Part shown: positions 8,782 through 16,665 of the stretch, one piece after another | Numbering within the stretch: position 1 is the stretch's first letter | Layout: each line of letters begins with the position of its first letter | Origin: Hyphomicrobiales bacterium | Lineage (GTDB): Bacteria > Pseudomonadota > Alphaproteobacteria > Rhizobiales > Rhizobiaceae | Assembly: GCA_003963455.1 (NCBI GenBank) | Contig: RXJA01000355.1 | Location: 1-40,867, forward strand | Reading direction: 5' to 3' | Length of the DNA: 40,867 nucleotides | Notes under the pieces: generated by a model | Database searches by the model: none | What the model saw: the letters and a program-made list of their open reading frames with translations, nothing else | Told to the model about the DNA's origin: nothing | Made by a program: the position numbers and the translations under genes

Positions 8782-9884
8782 TACAATCTCACTCCGAGCG
8801 ACCTGCCGCTCGCCGCGTCGAAGAAATGCGTCTGCGAAGGATCGATACGGGCATAGACCTTCTCGCCCGGGCCGCTGACAAAGCCGCTTTTGGTGCGGGC
8901 GCGCAGCATCGTGGAGCCGACCTTGAGGTCGACGATATCGAAGGAACCGAGCGGCTCGACGATCTGCGTTTCGACCGGCAGGAAACCTTCCGTCGCCTGG
9001 CGCCGCACCAGCACGCCTTCCGGCCGGATGCCCAGGGTGAGCTGGCCGCCGGCATGGCCGTTGAGCTTGGAGAGCAGCGCACGCGGAAACTCGAAGCCGG
9101 TAGCCGCGCCGCCAACCGAGACCGATGCCGAGGATGCGTTCTCGGTCACGGTTGCGTCGGCGACATTCATCACCGGACTGCCGACGAATTGCGCCACGAA
9201 CAGGTTCGCCGGATGGGAATAGACCTCGTCCGGCGTGCCGACCTGCTGCAGCACGCCTTCATGCATGATGACGATGCGATCGGCGAGGCTCATCGCCTCG
9301 ATCTGGTCGTGCGTGACATAGATGCTGGTGGACCCCTGCTTGATGTGCAGCCGCTTGATCTCGGCACGCATTTCCTCGCGCAGCTTGGCGTCGAGCGCTC
9401 CGATCGGCTCGTCCATCAGCATCGCCTTCGGGCGCCGCACCAGCGCCCGGCCGATGGCCACGCGCTGCATGTCGCCGCCCGACAGCGCCGAGGGCTTCTT
9501 GTTGATGAGATCGCTGATCTGCAGCGTCTTGGCCACCGAGCGCACCTCGGTGTCGATCTCGCTCCTGCTCTTGCGCGTCGCGCGCAGCGGGAAGGCGATG
9601 TTCTCGTACACGTTCATGTGCGGATAGAGCGAGAACGACTGGAACACCATGGCAATGTCGCGATCCGCGGCCTTGAGGTGCTGCACCGGCTTGCCGTCGA
9701 TCAATATGTCGCCCTGGTCGATGGTCTCCAGTCCGGCGATGGCGCGCAGCGTCGTCGTCTTGCCGCAGCCCGACTGCCCGAGCAGCACGATGAACTCGTT
9801 GTCGTCTATTCTGAGGTTCAGGTCCTTGATGACCTGGACGGCGCCGAAGAATTTCTGGACGCCGCGAAGCTCGATCTGAGTCAA
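8781..9884 (-). CDS. ABC transporter ATP-binding protein, CUT1/UgpC-MalK type (first ATPase)
   Basis: A 367-residue MalK-like ATPase with Walker A GQSGCGKT, Q-loop FQSFSLYPHM, signature LSGGDMQR, Walker B AMLMDEPIGALD and switch histidine in YVTHDQ, followed by a C-terminal TOBE domain. It is expected to form a heterodimer with the neighbouring ATPase on the cytoplasmic face of the permease pair. The start is a TTG at 9884 that overlaps the stop of the small membrane protein (TTGA); no ATG is available in frame before the upstream stop at 9900, so the TTG is likely real and implies translational coupling. Confidence 0.92.
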   Translation of the reverse strand: MTQIELRGVQKFFGAVQVIKDLNLRIDDNEFIVLLGQSGCGKTTTLRAIAGLETIDQGDILIDGKPVQHLKAADRDIAMVFQSFSLYPHMNVYENIAFPLRATRKSRSEIDTEVRSVAKTLQISDLINKKPSALSGGDMQRVAIGRALVRRPKAMLMDEPIGALDAKLREEMRAEIKRLHIKQGSTSIYVTHDQIEAMSLADRIVIMHEGVLQQVGTPDEVYSHPANLFVAQFVGSPVMNVADATVTENASSASVSVGGAATGFEFPRALLSKLNGHAGGQLTLGIRPEGVLVRRQATEGFLPVETQIVEPLGSFDIVDLKVGSTMLRARTKSGFVSGPGEKVYARIDPSQTHFFDAASGRSLGVRL

Positions 9885-10117
9885 TGCCGTGCCCCCGCAT
9901 TATGCGCCTGCTGGTCGGCTCCGTGCCCGGTGCCGGCCTGCTCCTCGCGCGGGATCTTGGAGGTGATATTGAAGCCGATGAGCCCGATCAGGATGATCGT
10001 CACGCCATAGGTATGAAGCGGCATGTTCCATGGCTGGCAGAGCGCGACGATGCCAAGCACCATCAGGATCTGCGAGCCGGGCTCCAGATATTTCTCGTTG
10101 ATGGCGCGAAAGCTCAT
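9881..10117 (-). CDS. Small membrane protein embedded in sugar/polyol ABC operon (DUF2160-like)
   Basis: A 78-residue protein with two hydrophobic segments, roughly residues 16-27 and 38-52, and a polar histidine-rich tail. Its ATG overlaps the stop of the upstream permease by 4 bp and its stop overlaps the downstream ATPase start, so it is translated as part of the transporter operon. Similar small membrane proteins (DUF2160) sit beside the permeases of rhizobial glycerol-type GlpSTPQV transporters; I infer the same role here as an accessory subunit. Family assignment rests on size, topology and position rather than a clear motif. Confidence 0.7.
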   Translation of the reverse strand: MSFRAINEKYLEPGSQILMVLGIVALCQPWNMPLHTYGVTIILIGLIGFNITSKIPREEQAGTGHGADQQAHNAGARH

Positions 10118-11073
10118 TTGCGGATCGCTCCGAAGGACATGCCGCGCAGCAGATGGTTGCGGAGCAGGAAGGTGAAGATCGCGACCGGCAGCAGGAACAG
10201 GAACGTGCCCGCGGCGATCACCGTCCAGTCCGGCAGGCCCGAGCCGACCTGGCTCGGAATGAAGGGCGGCGCGGTCTGGGCGCGGCGGTTGGTCATGATC
10301 AGCGCGAAGGCGTATTCGTTCCAGGCCGTGATGAAGCAGAACACGGCCGTGGCGGCGATGCCGGTCGCGGCTTCGGGCAGCACGATCTTGAAGAAGGCCT
10401 CCATGCGCGTGTAGCCGTCGACCAGCGCCGCCTCTTCATATTCCTTCGGTATCTCGTCGATGAAGCCCTTCATCAGCCAGACCGAGAAGGACAGGTTGAA
10501 GGCGGTGTAGAGGATGATCAGGCCGAGATGGGAATCGTTCAGTCCTACGGCCCGGTACATCAGGAACATGGGAATCGCGACCACCACCGGCGGCAGCATG
10601 CGTGTCGACAGGATGAAGAAGAGCAGATCCGCCTCCCCCTTCACCCTGAAGCGCGAAAAACCATAGGCTGTGAAGGTCCCCATGCCGACAGCAAGCACGG
10701 TCGAGGTGATCGCCACGATCAGCGAGTTCATGAAGCGGTTCGGATAACCCGACCACTGCACGTCGCCTTTGCCGTCGCGCACGATCTTCTCGCCGCCGTC
10801 GAAGACGACGCGCTCCCACCACGGGGCCGCAGCGTATTCTTCCGGCGTCGGCGGGTTGCGCAGTTGCGAGCGCTTGGTGAACAGCTTCACGAAAGGCGAT
10901 ATCTCCGGCTGGAAGACGACCGTCGGCGGGATCGTCGTGGCGAGGTTGCGCGGCTTGAAGGCCGTCGAGGCGATCCAGTAGATCGGCGCCAGGAAGATGA
11001 TCGTCACCACCAGCACGCCGACAATGGCGATGCGGTTGAAGGCGACCTCCGAAGAAGTGCGGACGGCGGCCAT
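10114..11073 (-). CDS. ABC transporter permease, MalG type
   Basis: A 319-residue inner-membrane permease with about six TM segments. The EAA loop that docks the ATPase is clear: EYEEAALVDGYTRMEAFFK. A long periplasmic loop after TM1 (residues ~40-110, including PPTPEEYAAAPWWERV) is characteristic of the CUT1 subgroup used for polyols and glycerol-like substrates. It pairs with the MalF-type permease 1 bp upstream. Start ATG at 11073. Confidence 0.9.
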   Translation of the reverse strand: MAAVRTSSEVAFNRIAIVGVLVVTIIFLAPIYWIASTAFKPRNLATTIPPTVVFQPEISPFVKLFTKRSQLRNPPTPEEYAAAPWWERVVFDGGEKIVRDGKGDVQWSGYPNRFMNSLIVAITSTVLAVGMGTFTAYGFSRFRVKGEADLLFFILSTRMLPPVVVAIPMFLMYRAVGLNDSHLGLIILYTAFNLSFSVWLMKGFIDEIPKEYEEAALVDGYTRMEAFFKIVLPEAATGIAATAVFCFITAWNEYAFALIMTNRRAQTAPPFIPSQVGSGLPDWTVIAAGTFLFLLPVAIFTFLLRNHLLRGMSFGAIRK

Positions 11074-11074
11074 G

Positions 11075-11980
11075 TCAGCGCTCCTTCACCTTGTTGAGGT
11101 ATTTGACGTAGATGTTGGTGATCGCCAGCACCATGATCAGCACGATATAGGCCATGGCGCAGGAGCGCCCCGTCTGCCATTCCTGGAAGGCCATCTTGTA
11201 GAGCCTGATCGAGATCAACTCGGCCGTCGGCTGGCTGGTCAGGATGTAGGCCAGATCGAAGGTCTTGAACGCTTCCATGGTGCGGAAGATGACGGCGATC
11301 ATCAGGATCGGCGCGACCAGCGGCAGCGTGATGCGGAAGAAGGTGTAGAGCGGCCCGGCGCGGTCGATTGCCGCTGCCTCGTAGAGGTGCTTCGGCACCG
11401 CCGACAGGCCGGCGAGCGAAAGCAGCATGACGAAGGGCGACCACATCCAGATGTCGGTGAGCGCGACCGCGTAAAGCGCCATCTTCGGATCCGCCAGCCA
11501 TTCGAAGGTGCCAAGTCCCAGCGCATAGTTGATGATGCCGAAGGACGGGTCGTAGAGCAGCTTCCAGAACAGGCCGACCACAGCCATCGAAAGCATCATC
11601 GGCAGAAGCAGCAGCGTCGTCAGCAGCCCCTTCATCGGGATGTCGCGGTTGAGCAGCATCGCCACCCCGAAACCGACGAGCAACTGGCCGGCAACCGAGA
11701 TGATGACGTATTTCGCCGTGATCGCGAAATTCGACCAGACATAGGGATCGTTGAGCAGGTCGCGGTAATTCTGCAGCCCGACGAAATTGGCCGGCGCATT
11801 GGTCGAGGCGCGGAAGTCGGTGAACGAGTAGCCCAGCGAATAGATCAGCGGGAAGATGTTGAAGACGATCAGGAACAGGATCGTCGGGATGATGAAGAGA
11901 TTGCGGATGGAAATGTCGCTGAGGCCGCGCGCCGCGGCCCGCGAGGACCTGTCGAGCGTGGTGATCATCGTGGTCGCCAA
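11075..11980 (-). CDS. ABC transporter permease, MalF/UgpA type
   Basis: A 301-residue permease with about six TM segments; the EAA loop is YEAAAIDRAGPLYTFFRITLP. It forms the channel with the MalG-type partner. The start is given as TTG at 11980, which has GGAG about 7 bp upstream; ATG at 11968 would remove four residues and has no comparable ribosome site. A terminator-like hairpin separates it from the binding-protein gene, so its expression is probably lower than that gene's. Confidence 0.88.
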   Translation of the reverse strand: MATTMITTLDRSSRAAARGLSDISIRNLFIIPTILFLIVFNIFPLIYSLGYSFTDFRASTNAPANFVGLQNYRDLLNDPYVWSNFAITAKYVIISVAGQLLVGFGVAMLLNRDIPMKGLLTTLLLLPMMLSMAVVGLFWKLLYDPSFGIINYALGLGTFEWLADPKMALYAVALTDIWMWSPFVMLLSLAGLSAVPKHLYEAAAIDRAGPLYTFFRITLPLVAPILMIAVIFRTMEAFKTFDLAYILTSQPTAELISIRLYKMAFQEWQTGRSCAMAYIVLIMVLAITNIYVKYLNKVKER

Positions 11981-12000
11981 AACCCTGCTCCGGATGCTTG

Positions 12001-12035
12001 AAAAACAAACGGAGGAGGCTTTTGAGGCCTCCTCC
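12001..12035 (-). terminator. Terminator-like hairpin between binding protein and permeases
   Basis: GGAGGAGGC (12011-12019) and GCCTCCTCC (12027-12035) form a perfect 9-bp stem with a 7-nt loop. Read on the minus strand it is followed by GTTTGTTTTT, as in an intrinsic terminator. It lies 14 bp after the binding-protein stop and 21 bp before the permease start. Partial termination and protection of the upstream mRNA would give excess binding protein, a known arrangement in ABC operons. Confidence 0.8.
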
Positions 12036-12049
12036 GCGAGGCATGTCGA

Positions 12050-13366
12050 TTACTTCACGCGGCCGTATTTCTTGAAGGTCGCGTTCCAGTCGGCGGCAAG
12101 CGCGTCCAGCGTTTCCTTGGCGGTGCCCTCACCGCCGATCATGTAGGGATAGATGCGCTGGTTGAGCTGCTGCAGCAGTTCGGCATATTCCGGCACCGCC
12201 CAGAAGTCCTTCACCTTGAACATGGTCTCGTAGAAGGCCTTGTTGTAGGGCGTGGCGTTCTGGAACTCGGCCGACTTCAGCACCGCGGCGCTGCAGGTAT
12301 AGCCGCCGAGCGCCGCCCACTTCTTCTGGGTCTCGTCCTTGATGAACCATTCAAGGAACTTCATCGCCTCGTCCTGCTTCTGCGAGTAGGAGACGATCGA
12401 GATGCCCTGGCCGCCGAGGGCCGCGAACTGATCGCCGTTGGGGCCGGGAGGATTGGCGAAGAAGCCGGTGTTCTTGGCGTTCGGGTTAGATGCCTCGTTG
12501 ATCAGCGAGGGGAAGAAGGCGAAGTAGTTCATGCTCATCGCCGCAAGGTTCTCGGTGATCGCCTGGTTGTCCTCGACGAAGAACGACTTGGCCCAGCCCG
12601 GAGGCGTGAACTTGTACAATTCCTTGTAGGCATCCAGCGCCGCGACGGCCTTGTCGGAGTTGACGATACCGTCGACCTTGTAGGTCGCGTAGTCGCCGAG
12701 CTCGCCGCCATAAGAGAACAACGCGTTCTCGAAGCCCATCGCCATCGCGTCATAGGAATTGTCGGTGTAGATGGCGATGCCGTATTTCTTCTGATCCGGC
12801 CTGTAGAAAAATTCCGCGATGTCGCGCAGCGCCTTGAAATCCTTCGGCACATCGAGGTCGTAGCCATACTTGGCCTTGAAGGCTTCCTTCTCCTTCGGGT
12901 CCTCGAACCAGTCCTTGCGATAGGACCAACCGACAGCGTCGCCCTCGAGCGGGATCGCCCAGTACTTGCCGCTGTTGCCGGGATATTCGGCGTAGTACTT
13001 GACCGTCGCCGGCGCCATCACCTCTTTGAGGTTGTGCTTGTTGAAGAAGTCGGTCAGGTCGACATAGTGGCCGCCTGTCGAGCCGGCGCCGAGCCATTGC
13101 GAGTCTCCCACCACCAGGTCGTAGGCATCGCCATGGGCATTGAATTCGGTGAAAGCCTTGGTCTGGAAATCGGACCACGGCGTGGTTTCGACCGTGATCT
13201 TGACGCCGGTTTCCTTCTCATACTCGTTGCCAAGTTCCTGCAGGTAGTTGGCCGGATCCCATTCCGCCCAGAAAATGGTGAGCGACTTTTCCTGCGCGTG
13301 GACGGACGTCCCGCAGGCAAGCGCCAGGCCGACACCAGCAAGCACGCTGGTTACTATCTTGCGCAT
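12050..13366 (-). CDS. Extracellular solute-binding protein, CUT1 family (family 1)
   Basis: A 438-residue periplasmic binding protein starting with a signal peptide (MRKIVTSVLAGVGLALACG, cleavage likely after VHA). The mature start, KSLTIFWAEWDPANYLQELGNEYEKETG, is typical of family-1 sugar-binding proteins, and many aromatic residues suggest a carbohydrate or polyol pocket. ATG at 13366 is fixed by a strong GGGAGGAAA site; the frame upstream to 13513 lacks export features. First gene of the operon with two permeases, a small membrane protein and two ATPases. Substrate unknown. An operator-like palindrome lies ~160 bp upstream. Confidence 0.92.
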   Translation of the reverse strand: MRKIVTSVLAGVGLALACGTSVHAQEKSLTIFWAEWDPANYLQELGNEYEKETGVKITVETTPWSDFQTKAFTEFNAHGDAYDLVVGDSQWLGAGSTGGHYVDLTDFFNKHNLKEVMAPATVKYYAEYPGNSGKYWAIPLEGDAVGWSYRKDWFEDPKEKEAFKAKYGYDLDVPKDFKALRDIAEFFYRPDQKKYGIAIYTDNSYDAMAMGFENALFSYGGELGDYATYKVDGIVNSDKAVAALDAYKELYKFTPPGWAKSFFVEDNQAITENLAAMSMNYFAFFPSLINEASNPNAKNTGFFANPPGPNGDQFAALGGQGISIVSYSQKQDEAMKFLEWFIKDETQKKWAALGGYTCSAAVLKSAEFQNATPYNKAFYETMFKVKDFWAVPEYAELLQQLNQRIYPYMIGGEGTAKETLDALAADWNATFKKYGRVK

Positions 13367-13524
13367 GATTTTCCTCCCTTGTGCGCATTCTACCGTCTCA
13401 TGCGAGCCGGCGGCGAAGCCGGCCCTGGTAGTTCCTCCTGTGATGGCGCCTCTCCGGTTCCAGGCCTCCTCGCCCTGCCGGAAATGGACCGCAGCCTTCA
13501 CTTTGATCCGCATTATCAGTCCTA

Positions 13525-13541
13525 ATCTGGTATTACCAATT
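13525..13541. promoter_or_regulatory. FadR/GntR-type operator-like palindrome, site 1
   Basis: AATCTGGT-ATT-ACCAAT; the core TGGT-N3-ACCA at 13528-13538 is a perfect inverted repeat of the TNGTNNNACNA form used by FadR-subfamily GntR regulators. The left half equals that of site 2. It overlaps the possible -10 of the binding-protein operon, a position suited to repression. Confidence 0.55.
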
Positions 13542-13699
13542 CCAGCTTGGCGTCAAGCGCTTTCTTGAGAGGCCGGAAGCATACGAATAAGCCAACCATT
13601 GCAATATCTGCCTGTTTTTCCTCGTTTTTCCTACTCTTTGATACAAATAGCCCTTGTCATGAGCAGCCCCCCGCAATTAACATTCAAAACTGGCTCCGT

Positions 13700-13718
13700 A
13701 ATCTGGTCGAACCAGATT
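13700..13718. promoter_or_regulatory. FadR/GntR-type operator-like palindrome, site 2
   Basis: AATCTGGT-CGA-ACCAGATT is a perfect inverted repeat with 8-bp arms and a 3-bp centre, very close in form to known enterobacterial FadR sites. It lies 176 bp centre-to-centre from site 1 and just beyond the TetR stop. It could instead be a hairpin ending the TetR message, but it has no T-run and the sequence recurs at two other promoters. Confidence 0.6.
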
Positions 13719-13719
13719 T

Positions 13720-13734
13720 AGGTGATTATCACCT
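13720..13734. promoter_or_regulatory. Second palindrome overlapping the TetR stop codon
   Basis: AGGTGA-TTA-TCACCT is a perfect 6-bp-arm inverted repeat one base after site 2; the TetR stop codon lies inside it. It may be another regulator site or part of a tandem hairpin at the end of the TetR transcript. Confidence 0.35.
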
Positions 13735-14412
13735 CAACTGCGCCGGCATTCCTGCCGATTTAGCCTCCGATTCCGCCATTGCGGCACGCACCAGCGCGCC
13801 CGCCGCCCATTGCGCGACGGACATCATTTCGGCGCTGTCCAGGCCCCAGATATCCTTCAACACCGTCACCACCTCGACGCCGAACACCAGCGACAGCGCC
13901 TGGGCAAGGCGCTTGAACTGGCGCGGCTTCAGGCGCCCCTTGAGCGGAGCGATCGCGTCCTTCAGCAAGTCGACGCGATGGCCGCGCGTGAAAGCCGGCT
14001 CGGATCCGAGCGTGCCCGCCTCGCGTCGCGCCCATTGGTCGAGGGAGAGTTTCAGCGCCGCCTTGAACGTCGCCTCGAAGGCCTCGATGCGCGGCATCGC
14101 GGTGGCGAACAGATCCGCGACGCGCCGCTCGGCATCGTTCGACGTGGACTTCCAGGTGAGGATCGGCCCGAGTCCCTCGTCGACCACGGCCTGCACCAGC
14201 GCCGCCTGGCTCGGGAAATACCGGTAGGCGGTTGCGCGTGACACTTCCGCCGCCTCCGCAACCTCGCTGACCGAAGGGGTCATGCCGGACTGCATCAGCC
14301 TTGTCGCCGTTTCCAGCATCAGTCGCCTGGTGCGGGCGCGCGGCCCCTTCTCGATGACGGAGGCCCGGGAGGCTTCATCGGCGGGGACGGCTTGTTGACG
14401 TGAGACATCCAT
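13729..14412 (-). CDS. TetR-family transcriptional regulator
   Basis: A 227-residue regulator. The N-terminal helix-turn-helix lies near residues 30-75: RRLMLETATRLMQSGMTPSVSEVAEAAEVSRATAYRYFPSQAALV is a standard TetR DNA-binding domain. The C-terminal ligand domain is less conserved. ATG at 14412 is chosen; the upstream frame reads through the duplicated repeat region and is not coding. It diverges from the UPF0261 operon 200 bp away, its most likely target, and lies between that operon and the CUT1 transporter. Ligand unknown. Confidence 0.88.
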   Translation of the reverse strand: MDVSRQQAVPADEASRASVIEKGPRARTRRLMLETATRLMQSGMTPSVSEVAEAAEVSRATAYRYFPSQAALVQAVVDEGLGPILTWKSTSNDAERRVADLFATAMPRIEAFEATFKAALKLSLDQWARREAGTLGSEPAFTRGHRVDLLKDAIAPLKGRLKPRQFKRLAQALSLVFGVEVVTVLKDIWGLDSAEMMSVAQWAAGALVRAAMAESEAKSAGMPAQLR

Positions 14413-14435
14413 ACCAATATGATACGCGCGTCTCA
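14401..14435. promoter_or_regulatory. Inverted repeat at the TetR start (possible autoregulatory operator)
   Basis: TGAGAC (14401-14406) and GTCTCA (14430-14435) are perfect inverted arms around an imperfect palindrome, TACCAATATGATA. The element covers the TetR start codon and the bases just upstream. Overlap of operator and start is common in TetR autoregulation, but I cannot tell whether the outer or inner repeat matters. Confidence 0.4.
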
Positions 14436-14466
14436 AAAATTTGCAACGGCGCAATGCCGGGCAACA

Positions 14467-14570
14467 ATGGGCCCCCACCAGCGACGAGGCTTCGCCGAGG
14501 AGCTTACGGGTGGGGTAGAAATGGGTCCCCACCAGCGACGAGGCTTTTGCCGAAGAACTTAAGGGTGGGG
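14467..14570. repeat. Tandem duplication of a ~50-bp hairpin unit
   Basis: Two adjacent copies (14467-14515 and 14521-14570) share about 44 of 50 positions by eye. Each is bounded by CCCCACC and GGTGGGG, which can pair around a ~29-30-nt loop; the second is followed by CAAAAAA. The pair ends 43 bp before the UPF0261 start, so it would be in the 5' leader or promoter. It may be a REP-like repeat or a cis-acting leader element. Confidence 0.65.
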
Positions 14571-14612
14571 CAAAAAAGACGGGCGGCGATGCCGGACGAC
14601 GGGGAACCGCGA

Positions 14613-15809
14613 ATGAAGCGCATCTATGTGGTCGGCACCGCCGACACCAAAGGTGAGGAACTCGCCTTCCTGGCCGACACCATCATCAGGGCCGGCTGCG
14701 CGGTCACTCGTGTCGATATCGGCACGCGCGGCGCGACGGTCCCGGTCGATATCCCCGCAAGCGAGGTCGCCGCACACCACCCCAAGGGAGCCGGCGCGGT
14801 TCTCGGCGTCGATGATCGCGGCGCCGCCGTTGCCGGCATGGGCGCCGCCTTCACCAATTTCATCCAGTCGCGCGACGACATCGCCGGCGTGATCGGCATG
14901 GGCGGCGGCGGCGGCACCTCGATCGTCACCGCCGGCATGCGCGCGCTGCCGCTCGGCCTGCCGAAGCTCATGGTCTCCACCCTCGCATCGGGTGATACCG
15001 CGCCTTACGTCGATGTCTCCGACATCATCATGATGCCGTCGGTGACCGACATGGCGGGACTGAACAGGCTCTCCCGCACGGTGCTGCACAATGCCGCCCA
15101 GGCGATCGCCGGCATGGCCGCGAAGCCCGCCCCGGTCGCCGCCGGCAAACCGGCGCTGGGGCTCACCATGTTCGGCGTGACCACGCCTTGCGTGACCGCG
15201 ATCGTCGACCAATTGCGCGCCGGCTATGACTGCATGGTCTTCCACGCCACCGGCACCGGCGGCCGCTCGATGGAGAAGCTCGCCGATTCCGGCCTGTTGG
15301 CCGGCGTCCTCGACATCACCACGACCGAGGTCTGCGATCTCCTGTTTGGTGGCGTGCTGCCCGCGACCGAGGATCGCTTCGGCGCCGTTGCCCGCACGAA
15401 GCTGCCCTATGTCGGATCGGTCGGCGCGCTCGACATGGTGAACTTCTGGGCGCCGCCGACAATTCCAGACAAATACCGCGGCCGTCTCTTCTACGAGCAC
15501 AATCCCAACGTCACGCTGATGCGCACCACGGCGGACGAATGCCGCAAGATCGGCGAGTGGATCGGCGGCCGCCTCGCCCGCTGCGACGGCCCCGTCCGCT
15601 TCCTGGTCCCGGAAAAGGGCGTCTCGGCGCTGGATATCGAGGGCGGCGCTTTCTTCGACGCGGACGCCGATGCGGCGCTGTTCGAGGCCATCGAACGCAC
15701 GATCAGGCCGACGAAAGACCGCACCGTGACGCGCCTGCCGCTGCACATCAACGACCCCGCATTCGCCAAGGCCGCGGCCGACGCGTTCCTCGACATCGCC
15801 AGGAAATGA
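14613..15809 (+). CDS. Tm-1-like ATP-binding protein, UPF0261 family
   Basis: A 398-residue cytoplasmic protein of the UPF0261 family, homologous to the N-terminal half of the tomato Tm-1 virus-resistance protein, a nucleotide-binding domain. It opens MKRIYVVGTADTKGEELAFLA, the family's usual start, and contains GMGGGGGTSIVTAGMRALPLGLPKLMVSTLASGD (residues ~92-125) and VFHATGTGGRSMEKL, the expected nucleotide- and ligand-binding loops. The biochemical role is unknown. ATG at 14613 follows GGGGAA; ATG at 14589 is an alternative. It is 12 bp from the TIM-barrel gene, the counterpart of the other half of Tm-1. Confidence 0.9.
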   Translation: MKRIYVVGTADTKGEELAFLADTIIRAGCAVTRVDIGTRGATVPVDIPASEVAAHHPKGAGAVLGVDDRGAAVAGMGAAFTNFIQSRDDIAGVIGMGGGGGTSIVTAGMRALPLGLPKLMVSTLASGDTAPYVDVSDIIMMPSVTDMAGLNRLSRTVLHNAAQAIAGMAAKPAPVAAGKPALGLTMFGVTTPCVTAIVDQLRAGYDCMVFHATGTGGRSMEKLADSGLLAGVLDITTTEVCDLLFGGVLPATEDRFGAVARTKLPYVGSVGALDMVNFWAPPTIPDKYRGRLFYEHNPNVTLMRTTADECRKIGEWIGGRLARCDGPVRFLVPEKGVSALDIEGGAFFDADADAALFEAIERTIRPTKDRTVTRLPLHINDPAFAKAAADAFLDIARK

Positions 15810-15821
15810 GAGACGACAAGC

Positions 15822-16661
15822 ATGGCCGCCATTCCGCGCAAAACGATACTGGACAAGTTCCGCAAGATGATCGCCGACGGCATGCCGATCGTCGGCGGCG
15901 GCGCGGGCACCGGCCTGTCGGCCAAGGCCGAGGAAGCCGGCGGCATCGACCTGATCATCATCTACAATTCCGGCCGTTACCGCATGGCCGGGCGCGGCTC
16001 GGCCGCCGGCCTGCTCGCCTATGGCAACGCCAACGAGATCGTCAAGGAGATGGCCTATGAGGTGTTGCCGGTGGTGAAGAAGACGCCGGTGCTGGCCGGC
16101 GTCAACGGCACCGACCCCTTCGTCATCATGCCGCTGCTGCTGACCGAGTTGAAGACGATGGGCTTTTCCGGCGTGCAGAATTTTCCGACCGTCGGCCTGT
16201 TCGACGGCACCATGCGCCAGAGTTTCGAGGAGACCGGCATGGGTTTTGGGCTCGAGGTCGACATGATCGCCGAGGCGCATAAGCTCGACCTCCTGACCAC
16301 GCCTTACGTCTTCAACCCGGACGAGGCGCGCGCCATGACGCGAGCCGGCGCCGACATCGTCGTTGCCCATATGGGTGTCACCACCGGCGGCTCGATCGGC
16401 GCCACCTCGGCGAAAACGCTCGACGCCTGCGTCAAGGAAATAGACGCCATAGCCGATGCCGCGCGCTCGGTGCGCAAGGACGTCATCCTGCTTTGCCATG
16501 GCGGGCCGATCTCGATGCCTGACGACGCGCGCTACATCCTCGAGCGGTGCGCGGGGCTGCACGGCTTCTATGGCGCGAGCTCGATGGAACGCCTGCCGGC
16601 CGAGGCAGCAATCGCCAGGCAGACGGCGGATTTCAAGGCGATTGCGAAAAGGAAGGGATGA
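15822..16661 (+). CDS. TIM-barrel 'phosphoenolpyruvate hydrolase family' protein (Tm-1 C-terminal half homologue)
   Basis: A 279-residue protein of the PEP_hydrolase/TIM-barrel signal-transduction family. Recognisable blocks are [41 protein letters not shown] (residues ~23-65), [25 protein letters not shown], and the C-terminal LLCHGGPI and [12 protein letters not shown]. These resemble the isocitrate lyase/PEP mutase-like barrel, consistent with a C-C or C-P bond reaction on a small acid, but no reaction is established. It sits between the UPF0261 gene (12 bp) and the cupin gene (4 bp), so the three act together. Confidence 0.88.
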   Translation: MAAIPRKTILDKFRKMIADGMPIVGGGAGTGLSAKAEEAGGIDLIIIYNSGRYRMAGRGSAAGLLAYGNANEIVKEMAYEVLPVVKKTPVLAGVNGTDPFVIMPLLLTELKTMGFSGVQNFPTVGLFDGTMRQSFEETGMGFGLEVDMIAEAHKLDLLTTPYVFNPDEARAMTRAGADIVVAHMGVTTGGSIGATSAKTLDACVKEIDAIADAARSVRKDVILLCHGGPISMPDDARYILERCAGLHGFYGASSMERLPAEAAIARQTADFKAIAKRKG

Positions 16662-16665
16662 GGCA

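Larger units (their letters stand above)
13367..13728. promoter_or_regulatory. 362-bp non-coding region upstream of CUT1 operon
   Basis: No convincing gene. It holds the promoter region of the minus-strand ABC operon and the 3' end of the TetR gene. A minus-strand TTGACG at 13551-13556 could be the -35 box, with a poor -10 (TAATAC, 13530-13535) inside the palindrome at 13525. GCCGGC-GGCGAA-GCCGGC at 13406-13423 could fold in the operon leader. Stretches at 13590-13690 are clearly less GC-rich than neighbours. Confidence 0.55.

Noticed and set aside
8745..10010. 421-codon plus-strand open frame
   Set aside because: Shadow of the two ATPase genes; low-complexity Arg/Asp/His-rich product.
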